This document shows positions 19,651 through 29,804 of a stretch of DNA of 48,367 nt, one piece after another. The notes beneath the pieces were generated by a model. That model was not told the DNA's origin and did no database searches. It saw nothing but the letters and a program-made list of their open reading frames with translations. A program made the position numbers and the translations under genes. The stretch's first letter is position 1, and the number at the start of each line of letters is the position of its first letter. The stretch comes from Prorocentrum cordatum. Taxonomy: Eukaryota > Sar > Dinophyceae > Prorocentrales > Prorocentraceae. Location: the NCBI GenBank assembly GCA_963575745.1, contig CAUYUJ010021060.1, forward strand, positions 323,289 to 371,655. The letters run 5' to 3'.

Positions 19651-21539
19651 ATACAAGCTTGTGAACCGATCCAGTTTTTGTATTCGTGCCTTCGCAGCTG
19701 AAGTGCAAGGCTCCACAGAGATGGCAGCTTTCGTCGAACATTCCAGTGTCAGCGAGGCACAGCTTTCGGACTTTCCCTGGGCGCCAATCGTCCAACGTGC
19801 ATCGAGCCGCGCGGCGACCGGCGCGGTGGTCCGCTTGCCCACCAGAGGCGCTATGTGTGAACCAGGATTGGTGGGTTCGACAGGCAAGCGGACGATCAGG
19901 GCAATGCTTGGACGGTAGCAGGGCGTGCCGTGGACACCAGCAGACGCAGCATTTAGGCCTTGACTGGGCGAGCCGGTACTTACGAACGAGATCGGCCACG
20001 CGCCGTCGCAGCGTTGAAAGTACACGGGTCTGGTCATGACTGGGCTGTCCTGTTTCGCGCGCAGTTGGAGTCAACATGCCTGCTGCGCGGCCCGGGCGTG
20101 TAAGGTGCGAACGAGCGGGGCAAAGCCCACGCGAATAATCGCTTTTTTCGCAGATTGCGTGAACATCCGACAGCGGCACAAACTGGAAGAGAGCACCGTT
20201 CGCACATGCCGCTATTTCCACGAATGGCCCGCCGCGCGCCCTGCTTTTCTCTCGGCGCCGGCAGCCCATGCCGTCAGGGCCCGAACACGGCGTGCCGGAG
20301 ATGGAGCAGCGGGTGCACGCCGACCCTGGTGGGCGCTCGCCGACCCGCTGGGAACGCCCGAGCGAGATGTTGGCGCATGGCGGGCCACTGCGAGTACAAC
20401 GGCGACACGTGGCGGACGACGCACATGCAGTATCTTCGCAACCAACTCCAGCGTTGGCGCACGGGTGCTGGAGGGAATGGCGGGTGGCAAGACGCCTGGG
20501 CCCCGAATTTCTGAAACAGGCTCTGCACAGTCCATCTCTTCCTGGAGCTGTGCGTCCAGGACACTTGGGCGCGGAGCAGGGAAAGCAAGACGTTCCACAC
20601 AGAGTGCATTTCTCGTCGGTGGGAGCATATACAACTTCTGCACATCCAGTCGTTGAGCAGATGGTGACCGGAGGCGGAGGCTCGCAGACGAGGCAAGCAG
20701 GGCCTTCAGACAGGACCGCGCTAGAAGTGCAGGCTTCAGTGTTGCAAGGCACAACTCCGAGAGAGCACATGGTGCATGTTGGTGCAATGTCAGCGCTGTT
20801 TGTCGCAGTTGCGAAATGCGGGCAGCGCGCTGTGGCACAGGGAACTCCACGCGGTGTTGAAGTGCTGGCATCTCGCGCGCATGAAGGCTGCAGTTCTGCA
20901 GGCATGGTGTTCCAGCACAGACAGCGCAAAGATATGGGGTCTCGAACGTCCCTCGACCGACGAAACACAACCTGCACGGGTGCGCACCTTGAACGCATTC
21001 GGAACACTTGCGGTCTGGGAAAGTACGGACGGGCGTGTTGGTGCAGCTCGGCGTACTACACGTGGATATGCTACGAGGGTCGTATGGGCATATATTGTTC
21101 CCGTGCACTTTGCAAGTCTGTCGAGTTGTGGATTTGCTGTCCGCGCGAACAGGGAGGAACGAAGGACATCCTCGCAGAGCGTTCGCGCATGGTGAATAGC
21201 CGCTCTGACACAAATAACATTTTCCAGATACTCGCTTTACCGCGAGATTCCGACAACCAGCTCGGCGATTCGAACACAATTCCCATTGACGGTTGGCGTT
21301 GTGAGCAGGGTGCGCGTACTGGAAGGAACAAAGCGTGGGCACGACACGCTTTCCGAACATGGGAGCTGCAGGGGACGGGCAGCCAGGATGCATGCAACGC
21401 GCTGAGATCTGGCGGTGCAAGATGGACAGAAAGGTCCACGGCACTTTGCACCGTCTTTCCGAGGTCTCCCTTGTCGCGATGTGCACATTGGAAAATTGTC
21501 GCAGATGTGAATCGGGGTTTTGTTGGGCGTCCGCCCCAT
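19650..21539 (-). pseudogene. Cys-rich N-terminal region of the Helitron protein
   Basis: It starts MGRTPNKTPIHICDNFPMC and goes on for about 550 residues through tandem Cys motifs: CYLCQSGYSPCANALRGC, KCSECVQGAHPCRLC, CAVCAGTPC, TCTMCSLGVVPC, KCTLCGTSCFPCSAPKC, CRRCTRSGPPC, CTRCSISGTPC. The recurring C-x2-C-x(4-6)-P-C pattern suggests a chain of small zinc-binding modules. Its role is unknown; DNA or RNA binding is a guess. Frames change near 21,240 and 20,900. Such a long Cys array is more than I expect in a typical Helitron protein, though short zinc fingers at this place are known. Confidence 0.6.
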
Positions 21540-22856
21540 GACGCCAGGTAAGGAAGCTGCGGCTCTGCAAAGCGAGCACAGGAGAGTTGCCCGCCAGCCT
21601 GGCGGAAGTCTTACCTTGGACCGACACAGCTGCGGTGCCGAGCAGGGAAAGAATAGTGATAAGAGGGTCGGAGACCGGCTGCTGCGAAGGAAAACAGAAC
21701 TGGGAGTTTTGGGGGAGTGGAAAAGAGCTGTGAAGGGAAGAGAACGATCATGAAGCACAGATTGGCGACGGAAGAGAAATACATGGCGGAAGAACAACAA
21801 TCACTTAGTCAAAAACGGTCGGCCACAAACAATTTACTCCAGAGATGCTGTCAATACTCCTGGCGCCCGGACGTCATCCCCATTGCAATACTGACTGGGA
21901 CTCCTTCCGAGGTATCCTCAAAGCTATCTGGTGAAGCTCCAGGGGGTTGAAAAGTCTGAGAAGGTAGCCCGGCTGACGCATCGAAGCGCATGGATAGTCA
22001 ATGGCAGGTTCTGTGCAACACGACAAGTGAGTCTGACTCCATCGCCCGACGGTACTATGGAAAGAATGGAATCGCAGGATATTTGGCCGGACTGCTATCT
22101 AGGACGGTGTGGTATGTGGAAAATGGGCTACAAGCAATTTCGGACGCAAAACTGTGTGTTGGGCATGCGTGTTGTTGCAATTGCTTGGGTGGCTGGCCAT
22201 GCGGTGGAAGGGGTATGGAAACATTAGGGAAGGGCGTGCGGATGGAAGTGCTCAAGCGTGTCGCTGCGAAGGGTCTGTGGTGATGTTGCAATGGCTTGGA
22301 CGGTTGCTGATGCGGTGACTCTGGCTATCGGATGTAGTGGATCAGGCGCTTGTTGGCGCAATTCCTGGGTGAGTGCATGAATGTGCTGACAAGTGCTGGT
22401 GATGTTTGGATGGCCGAACACAAGCTACAAACAAGGACGTGCCCGTTCGATCACGTGCGATGGTAATTGGAAGTGTTGGTGTGACACAATCGTTCGTGCA
22501 AGCGTTGAGAATAATCTTGACTGGGCCCTCCAAGTGGACCCCCAGGCCCGTAGATGTGTAATTGGGACTCTCGGTACGCGGTAAACAATCTTGCGGAATC
22601 CTCATCGGGCGGCGATCGAGAGAAATGGTTACTGGGCGCGGGGGGAGGCAGAATCGAGAACCAGCAGCCCTCCGATGCGATGGCTCAGGCATTGTTTTGC
22701 CAAGGCCGAGGCGTGCATATGCAATGGATATCGAAAGCTTAGGGATGATGATCGAATGTGTACGGCGGTCGAAAAGGGGCAATGACGCAGGCGATCGATG
22801 CACTGACCTGAATGATTGGAGGCACAATGTCGAAGGCGTGTGAAAATGCGGAGGCC
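21540..22856. other. Unique region right of the Helitron
   Basis: Contains the unplaced 5' end of the Helitron. Open frames on both strands (for example 22342-23229 minus) show no recognised domain. From about 22,650 the sequence becomes a loose repeat of GCGCAGGCG and GATGCAATGGC words. Confidence 0.4.
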
Positions 22857-23365
22857 GCGATGATGGGAGACGACAGCGCCAATGCACGATGATATGATGG
22901 TTCCAGCGACCGTGGACACAATTGCACAGGCATGAATGGGCACAGGCTCTGGCGTAACACTTCAATGTACAATGATGCGCAGGCGTTCGCATGCACTGGC
23001 GCAGGCGTTGCCGAAAAATGTTCCTACATTGCAGTCGGTCACCGTGCTGCACAAATTGGGCAGAAGTACTCATGAAAGGAATCGTGCGTGATGACGCGAA
23101 GGTCGAGGCCATTGGTGACGCAGTGGTGCAGACGTCGCGGACGCGGCGGGGCGTGCAAAGAAAAAATGATTGTGTGGAAACCATGTGAAACTGCGGTTGC
23201 ATCGATGAGAGACGACGGCGCCCATGCACGATGGTAAATTAATTCCGGCGACCGTGAATGCAATGGCACAGGCCTGATGACGCACATGGCCAAGTGTCAC
23301 TTGCCTATCTGAACGATGCGCAAGCAAACGGATGCATTGGCGCAGGCGCTGCCCAAGAATATGGC
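22857..23365 (+). repeat. Two diverged 165-bp direct repeats
   Basis: 22857-23022 and 23199-23363 align along their length: GAGACGAC.GCGCC.ATGCACGATG, TTCC.GCGACCGTG, CAATTGCACAGGC / CAATGGCACAGGC, GATGCGCA.GC and TTGC..AAAAATG / CTGCCCAAGAATATG. The offset is about 342 bp. This is probably an old satellite with a unit of about 340 bp. Confidence 0.7.
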
Positions 23366-23849
23366 CGGGTGCAAAGGTTCAACCGTACAGCCATGTCGAG
23401 ACAGGGATGCTGGCGTAATTGGGCTTTGTGTCATGGATGCGGTCGCAAGGATTGCAGGCGCAACGATGCGGGCGTTCAGTCGTACTGAAACGTCGGAGCA
23501 GGTGTCCTGGTGCATGGACTGCGCTGGAGGGCTGAGGCGAAAATTGGATGAAGGCGCAAGTAGGTGACTGCAATGGCTGCGGCGGTTGTTGATGGCATGG
23601 CTCAGGCAGCGTGTGGTTCAAGGCTGAAGTTGTTTGCAGGACATGGATGGGGGCCCGTCGAACCATTATGGGGGCTTCTGTGGACATCGTTCGACCCGCC
23701 CGTGGACCTTGGCGAATCGCTGACGCAGGCGTATATTGATTGAGCGGGTCATGAATCTCGCTGTATGGAGGCAATCGACATGGTACACGTTATTAGAATC
23801 TCAAGATTCAGGTCCCCAGACGCTCAACCCTTGACCGCGTCCAGCGCCA
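23366..23849. other. Unique region
   Basis: No gene or strong repeat seen. CAGGCG words continue from the repeat to the left. Confidence 0.35.
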
Positions 23850-24335
23850 GTGTTGGGCGCGTCGGGACACCTCAGCCCCAACCTTGACCGCCCCTCGGGC
23901 ACCTTCCCTTGTCCGCGTCTCGCGGCCAGAAAGGCACCTCCGGACACCTCGGCTTCAACCTTGAGCGCCCCCCGGGCACCCCCCCTTGACCGCGTCTCGC
24001 GGCCGGGGGGGCGCCTCGGGACACCTCGGCTTCAACCTTGAGCGCCCCCCGGGAACCCTCCGTTGACCGCGTCTCGCGGCCGGGGGGCGCCTCGGGACAC
24101 CTCGGCTTCAACCTTGAGCGCCCCCCGGGCACCCTCCTTTGACCGCGTTTCGCGGCTGGAGGGCGCCTCGGGACACCATTGTTTCAACCTTGAACGATCC
24201 CCGGGCACCCTCCCTTGACCGCGTCTCGCGGCCGGGGGGGCGCCTCGGGACACCATTGCTTCAATCTGGAACGCCCCCCGGGCACCCCCCCTTACCGCGT
24301 CTCGCGGCCGGGGGAATGCCTCGGGACACCCCGGG
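23850..24335 (+). repeat. 77-bp tandem repeat, about 6 units
   Basis: Units of about 77-80 bp: CTTGACCGCGTCTCGCGGCC, GGGGGGCGCCTCGGGACACC, TCGGCTTCAACCTTGAGCGC, CCCCCGGGCACC. The CGCGTCTCGCGGCC word recurs near 23916, 23992, 24070, 24146, 24222 and 24297. Minus-strand frames translate the array and are not genes. Confidence 0.9.
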
Positions 24336-25236
24336 GGGGAGCGAACTGTGGCCGGCGGCGGGACGGGCCACAAATGGCCCACTGGCAAAGCCTGACCGGG
24401 GAACAATCGAGAAAAAATTAACAGTGGGCGGGGGGGGGGCGAGAACCGAAACGCAGCCCCGCCCCCACCCCCGAACGCAGAGCGCTTAATGAGGCCGTCC
24501 CCCACCGACAATGCGCCCGCCCCGCGCGTCCCCCTACAACCCGTCCAATGGATGCATGCCGTTTTGCAGCTCTCGTCGAACCTGCTGCTTGGAAGGGGGG
24601 ACGAGGTGGTGCCTCTAAACGCTCTGCTCCCATGCCCCCCTAGGCACTCCCCCTCACCTGGCGTTGGTTCCCAGGCTCGGGGGGGCTGCCTAAGGGGAAA
24701 GCACGACCCCACGGGGTCACCAGGCAACGGTTCCTGGTTCCCCGATAAGGTCCTGCACCCACTGAAATAGATAAGAGAAGACGAAGTGCCTGACGCGACC
24801 CGGAGGCAAGGTATGGAAGGAGGTGGAGCTTCTGACCTACAACCCAGGCTCAACCGAAGCGGCGGCAGCGACGGCGGCGGGGGCCGAACCGACGATCGAA
24901 GTTCGAGGAGGATGAGAAGCGAGACCCAGGGGAGGGTGGGAGCCCTCCCCAAAAAACGGCGTGTTAGGGGTCCCGGTGCTTCCACCGGCTATCATGAGGT
25001 CGCGTCTGCGATTTGTGAGCCGTATTTGGGATCTTTTGGGTCTTGCCAGAGCGTTGACCATTTGTGATTTGAACTGATCTCGGCCATATTGACCTTCTCT
25101 TGGGGCCCTCGTGAGACCTGGGGCCCAATCCGCCGACCCTGTCGGCGTGTGGAAGACGCCCTTCCTGCCCCTCCCTTTTCACGCATGATGCTCGGGATCC
25201 CCGTCCCCGTACGAATGTCCCTTCCCGTTACGAATG
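24336..25236. other. Unique GC-rich region
   Basis: Open frames on both strands are long because of high GC (for example 24032-24985 minus) and share no motif with a known family. No gene supported. Confidence 0.35.
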
Positions 25237-25388
25237 CGAATCCTCCTCCTCCTCCTCCTCCTCCTCCTCCTCCTCCTCCTCGTCCTCCTCCTCCACCTCC
25301 TCCTCCTCCTTCTCCTCCCCCTCCTCCTCCTTCTGCTCCTCGTCCTCGTCTCCCGTTCCTCGTATTTCTTCCTCCCCCCCCCCCCTCC
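25237..25388 (+). repeat. (TCC)n microsatellite
   Basis: Near-perfect (CTC)n from 25237 with GTC, TTC and CAC variants, ending in C10 at 25376-25385. Confidence 0.95.
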
Positions 25389-25915
25389 TAGGGCACGAAC
25401 CCGAAGGCACCAACTGCCAGCGACGACGAATCGCAGCAGGCAGAGCACGCGGGACTTGGGAGCGTCGACGGCGAAAGAAGCGTCCGACGCCCGGTGTCGC
25501 ATGATCATCCCAGGGAGGGTTGTGATGGACCCAAGTCTGAATCGATGCTCCCGTGAGCCTCTCAGGCAATATCGTGTAGGAAATGTATGTGAGGCCCCTG
25601 TGGCGCTCTGAAGGGTCTCGAGGGAGGCCTCCATCTCGGAACCGATGTCTCTGGAAACCGCTGTGGAAACATCGCTTAAGGTGTAGACGCGTGGCCTCTG
25701 AGAGGGTTCTCTGGGCCTCTTGGAAGCCTCAAGAGCCTTTGGCTCGTACTGCCACCGTGCCGGGATTGTGGCCAGAGACGTGTCACACCTGGTTGGGATA
25801 TCTTGGCGTGCTTCCGGGTGCCTCTTGGTCGAGCGAATTTTTCAAGCCTTTTTTGGGTTCTGAGAGACTGGGGAGGCGAGAACGCGTAAACATCAGAAAA
25901 CCACACAGAGTGGCA
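25389..25915. other. Unique region
   Basis: No recognised gene. CTCTTGG words appear after 25,700 and grade into the satellite on the right. Confidence 0.35.
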
Positions 25916-26530
25916 TGATTGGGCCTTCTTGGCGGCGCTCTTGGGGTCTTTTGGGGCTCGTATGGGGCCCTCGAAGGCCGTCCCGGCGCGCTATTGGGCA
26001 GACTTGGGAGGCCGGGGCCGTCTTGGGGCTCTCTTGGGGCCCTGTTGGGCCCTCTTGGGGGTCTCCTGTGGCTCGTGCAGGGCTCTCTTGGGAGCCTTTT
26101 GGGCCCTTTGAGGCCGCTCTTGGGCCGTCATGGGGCTCCCTTGAAGGCTCTCTTGGGTCGTCTTGGTGCTCTCTTGGGCCGTTTTGGGGCCCTCTTGGGG
26201 CCTCCGGGGCCGACTTGGTAGGATCTAGGGGGCTTCTTGGGACGTTTTAGACGCTCTCGAGACCGAACAAGCGAATATGCTAAAAATGTACGTTTTCCGA
26301 AGGGAATGTGCCGATTTTTGCTTCGTGGGGGTCCTCGTTGGGGCATCTTGGAGCGTTTTCGGGGCCTCTTGGGCCGTCTTGAAATCATCTAGGGCACTGG
26401 GAAGTCATCTTGACCAGTCCTGGGGACCCTTTGTGGCGCTTTCGGGTGCTCTTGGCAACCTCTTGGGCAGTCTGGAAGCCATCGTGGGCGCTCTTGGAGC
26501 GTCCCAAGGGCTGTCTTGAGCGGCCGGGGA
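25916..26530 (+). repeat. CTTGGGGC satellite, block 1
   Basis: Degenerate units of about 12-18 bp (TCTTGGGGCCCTCTTGGGCC, GTCTTGGGGC). Near 26275-26320 an AT-richer module reads AAAAATGTACGTTTTCCGAA and GGGAATG, matching in reverse the module of the 385-bp repeat at 47.4 kb (CATTCCCTTCGTAAAACGTACATTTTT). Leu/Gly/Trp/Ser-rich open frames (LGPSWG, LGALLG) are repeat translations. Confidence 0.9.
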
Positions 26531-26616
26531 GCGGCCGAGGAGGCCCCAGGGGGGGGTGGACCCAGATTGGGGGTTCGAGGCAGTGGTTTCAGGGCCCCGA
26601 TTTCCTTCCCCGGGTA

Positions 26617-26627
26617 GATGTATATAC

Positions 26628-26658
<31 letters not shown>

Positions 26659-26682
26659 TATATATATATATACATACATACA

Positions 26683-26741
<59 letters not shown>

Positions 26742-26956
26742 GTGTGTCCCGCCCTCTCTCTCTCTATGTATATCCCTCTCCCGCGCCCTCTCCCTCTCCC
26801 TCCCCCTTTTTTCCTCGCTGTCTCTCTCTCTCTCTGTCGCTGCCTCGTTACATGTTTATCTCTCTATCTATATGTGTATATATGTATATATATATATATA
26901 TATATGTAAATATGTGTATGTATATATATATATATACATATATACATATATATACA
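26617..26956 (+). repeat. (TA)n, (TACA)n and (TC)n microsatellites
   Basis: (TA)n at 26629-26670 and again at 26709-26737, with (CATA)n between them at 26671-26709; CT-rich at 26751-26850; (TA)n with TG and CA variants to 26956. It ends exactly at the GC hairpin. Confidence 0.95.
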
Positions 26957-28753
26957 CTAGAACCATCGCGCGCGCTTCGCGCGCGCTCAGGTTCTAGCCC
27001 AGGCCAGGGGGGCGCTGGACGATCTTCGACAACGCTATCAAGCACAGGCGCGCGACGGCATCTGAGGAGCTTCTGGGGTATTCCGCATGCTTCGTCAACT
27101 GGCTGTTGGAGGCACCTCTTGGGTGCCTCTTGGGGGGGCGTCTGAGGGTCCCTTGGGGGCATCGGCTCTGCAATCTGAAGCCGTCATTGGCCGTCTTGGC
27201 TGCGTGGAGGCCCGACTTGAGGCCACCTGCGGCCAGATTCAGGCAATCCGGAAGCCTCCCGGGGGCCTCCTGGAAGCAGTTTTGATGCATTTGGGGCACT
27301 CTTGGCCTATCTTAAAACCTCTTGGACGTCTCCCAGGGGCTTTTTGGGCCCTCGGGGAGGTTTTGGGGTCCTCGTCGGACCACTTTGGGGCCTCTTCAGC
27401 CTCCTGTGGGCCATGTGGGGGGACCGCTCTGCTGTTGGGTCGCGTTCCCCTTCTCGGGCCTCTCTTGGGGCTCTTGGGGCCCTCTCGGGCCGTCTTGGGC
27501 GCCTCAAGCACCGTCTTGGGGCCCTCGCGGGCCGTCTTGGGGCCCTCTTGGAGGCCTCTTCCTTTATGTGGGAGCGGTATTGGAAGCCTGTGGGGCCGTC
27601 TTGGAGCATCGGGATGCCAAAAGGCCGAAAAAAAAAACGTCAAAGCCCAATCGTAAAACAATCAGTTGTGCCTCTCGGGGCCACCTTGGGAGATCTCTTG
27701 GAGCCTCGTCGGCCCTCTTCGGAGCTTCTTGGGGGCCTCTTGGATCCGATTGGGGGCCTCCTGGGACTTCCCGAGAACCTCTCGGGGTAGAAAGCTCGGA
27801 TTCTCGGTTCATGTTTCCCTTCTTGGGCCTCTCTTGGGGCCGTCTTGGGGCCCTCTCGGGCCGTCTTGGGCGCCTCAGGCACCGCCTTGGGGCCCTCGTG
27901 GGCCGCCCAGGGCCCTCTTGGAAGGCCTCCTGTCGGCTGATCTTCCTCCTCCTGCAGCTTGGCAGCTCCCGCCGGCTGCTGTGTGAGTGCTGTCACTGCT
28001 CCCGCCACCGTGCCCTGGGTGGTGGGTCAGAGGCCTCATGGGTGTTGGTTTGGATCTCGTGGTTGGCCTGTCGGGGACGTCGTGAAGGCAGTTTCGCAGC
28101 TTCTCGGTAGCCGTTTTGGGACCGTTGTGGGGCCTCCTCGGGGCTGTTTTGTGGCCTCTTTAGGCCTCGTTTGGGCCTCCTGGGTGCCTCTTGGGGGCCT
28201 CCTGGGGCCTCTTGGGGGCTCCTTGGGGCCTCCTGGGGCACTCTTCAAGCGGGAGGGTCGAATTTTGGAGTCGTGGTCCCCCTCTTGGGCGCATCTTGGG
28301 GCCGTCTTGGGGCTCTGTTGGGCTGTCTTGGGCGACTCTGGGGCCGTCTTGGGGCCCTCTTGGGCCGTCTTGGGGCGCTCTTGGGGGCCTATTGAGCCGT
28401 CGTGGAACGTCGGACAGCCGAAAAGGCTGGAAGGCCAAAATCGTTCGAAAACCTTCGTAAACTTGACGATTTCGGCCTCTGGAAGCGCTCTGGAGAGGCG
28501 TCTTGAAGCGTCGTGGAGTGCCTTGGGGGGCCTCTCGGGCCGTCTTGGGCCTATCTTGGGCGTCCTGGAGCGGTCTTTCGGCGACTCGAGGCCCGCTTGG
28601 GCCGTCTTGGGAGCGTCTGGAGGCCCTCCTGGACTATTTTGGACCTCCCCGGCCGCCCCTCCTCCCATGGGGGGTCGGAGGCGGCTCCTTCCGAGGCCCA
28701 GGACGCGGAAACCTTTAAAAAACACAGGGAGAATGAGCCCCAGTACCCCCATG
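26957..28753 (-). mobile_element. Duplicated segment, copy A, with Helitron-like 3' hairpin
   Basis: Starts at a near-perfect palindrome: CTAGAACC (26957-26964), GCGCGCGC-TTC-GCGCGCGC (26968-26986), GGTTCTAG (26990-26997). Homology with copy B (29805-31459) begins at TAGAACC and runs right, over 95% identical by eye for the first 800 bp. The left flanks differ. On the minus strand this is a GC hairpin 7 nt before CTAG followed by T, the layout of a Helitron 3' end (CTRR|T). The body is CTTGGGGC satellite with A-rich modules near 27,610, 28,410 and 28,700. No coding capacity. Confidence 0.6.
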
Positions 28754-29094
28754 GAGGCTTTCGGCGCTCTTGGACCGATGGGAGCTCGAAAACGCGAGAA
28801 GCCAAAAACATTAAAAAAAACATTGAACATATACGACTTTGGCCTCTCCGGGCCGTACCGCGATACCTATCAGACTTCTTGGGGTCTCTTGGAGGCCACC
28901 TGGGAGCCTCGAGAGCCGTCGGAAGGCTGACTTGGGCTGCTCGGGAGCGTCTTGGGCCATCCTTTCGCATTCCGGGGGCTCCTAGGGGGCGTCTTGGGCC
29001 CTCCTGGAGCGCTGTGGAGGCTGCCCAGAAAGGCTGGGGCAGCAGTGCCGGGAGCGTCCCCGAGATGTGGCCATATCTTTTCATTTGGAGTCCC
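28754..29094 (+). repeat. CTTGGGGC satellite, diverged
   Basis: Continues the satellite. An A-rich module at 28785-28845 (CGAGAAGCCAAAAACATTAA then AAAAAACATTG) is like those at 27,610 and 43,520. Tandem words fade by 29,050. Confidence 0.7.
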
Positions 29095-29440
29095 GAAACG
29101 GTGCGGTGACAGACCGTGCGGTGACCTCGAAATCCCCCAAGACCTCACCGCACGGTCCGTCAACGCACGGTTTTGGGACCTCGGATGCCCCTATCGCCCG
29201 AGACGTCCTCGGAGAACGACCCGAGTCCCAAAACCGTGCGGTGACCCCGAATCCCCACAGACTCACCGCACGGTGTGGTCACCACACCATTTTGGGGCCC
29301 CCGATTTCAGCGCGTTCCAGGAGCATCTTCCCGGAACGCGCTCGTGGCAGGGCGCCCACGTCCGAGGACGTTGGCATGGGAAACCGCAGCGCGTGATCAT
29401 TCCAGCGCGCTCCGGCGACGACCGTCCGGAGCGCGCTTGG
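29095..29440. other. Cluster of four perfect hairpins
   Basis: Inverted repeats: GACCGTGCGGTGA / TCACCGCACGGTC (29112-29124, 29145-29157); ACCGTGCGGTGA / TCACCGCACGGT (29233-29244, 29263-29274); AGCGCGTTCC / GGAACGCGCT (29309-29318, 29333-29342); AGCGCGCTCCGG / CCGGAGCGCGCT (29404-29415, 29426-29437). All arms match perfectly; loops are 10-20 nt. No frame or known RNA family fits. Confidence 0.8.
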
Positions 29441-29804
29441 GCAAGCGCTGGGTTTGAGGAAGGCGAGTGGGAACCGTGCAGGCAGTTTGGGATGCTCGGG
29501 GCAAGAGGCGGAAGCCATCCTCAGAAGACATGCAGTCTTCCTGGAGCCGCCTTGCAGAAAACACAAGAAAAGTGAGACCCTGCAGTCGTTCCTGGAGCCG
29601 TCTTGGAGCCCTCTGGGGCTGCCCTGGAGCCTGTTGGAGCCCTCTGCGGAGTGGTCTTGGAGCCCGCGCCGAGGATCTGGAAAATGTCCGGGACCATCGC
29701 GGCGGCCTCCGAGGCCCGGGACGCCGAAACCCCGTGAAAACACAGCGAAAATGAGCCCCGGTACTCGCATGGAGGGTCGGGCAGCTGTTTTCGGGCCCCT
29801 GGGT
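29441..29804 (+). repeat. CTTGGAGCC satellite remnant and terminal module
   Basis: 29590-29665 holds TCTTGGAGCCCTCTGGGG-like units. 29711-29771 (GAGGCCCGGGACGCCGAAAC, then GTGAAAACACAGCGAAAATG) is the module that also ends copies A (28694-28753) and B (31399-31459). It lies about 35 bp before the hairpin of copy B. Confidence 0.75.

Larger units (their letters stand above)
13989..21539 (-). mobile_element. Decayed autonomous Helitron
   Basis: Rolling-circle transposon on the minus strand. Coding homology runs from MGRTPN at 21539 to 13989: Cys-rich N-terminus, Helitron-like N domain, HUH-type Rep, PIF1/RecD-type helicase, and an extra C-terminal domain. At least five frameshifts and four in-frame stops are present, and three catalytic positions are substituted, so it is not autonomous now. 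No 5' TC or 3' hairpin plus CTRR end could be placed with confidence. Non-autonomous elements with a Helitron-like end may lie at 26957 and 29805. Confidence 0.85.
14865..21539 (-). pseudogene. Helitron RepHel gene (Rep + helicase)
   Basis: A protein of roughly 2,200 residues would be read from 21539 with corrected frames. One frame runs from about 20,900 to 17,865, broken only by TAA (19216-19214) and TAG (19063-19061). The TAG falls in RR-stop-NAPSSAEVA, where Helitrons have RRYNAP, so it looks like one substitution of a Tyr codon. An extra GT at 17862-17865 then shifts the frame. Other shifts fall near 20,900, 17,280 and 16,700. A stretch of about 180 bp with two stops splits HPVECLP from VHLPQEQ. 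The enzyme would nick, unwind and transfer one strand during rolling-circle transposition. Confidence 0.85.

Noticed and set aside
29283-29296. CACCATTTTGGGGCC as another DinoSL relic
   Set aside because: Only the central CCATTTTGG matches; the CCGTAG start and CTCAAG end are missing.
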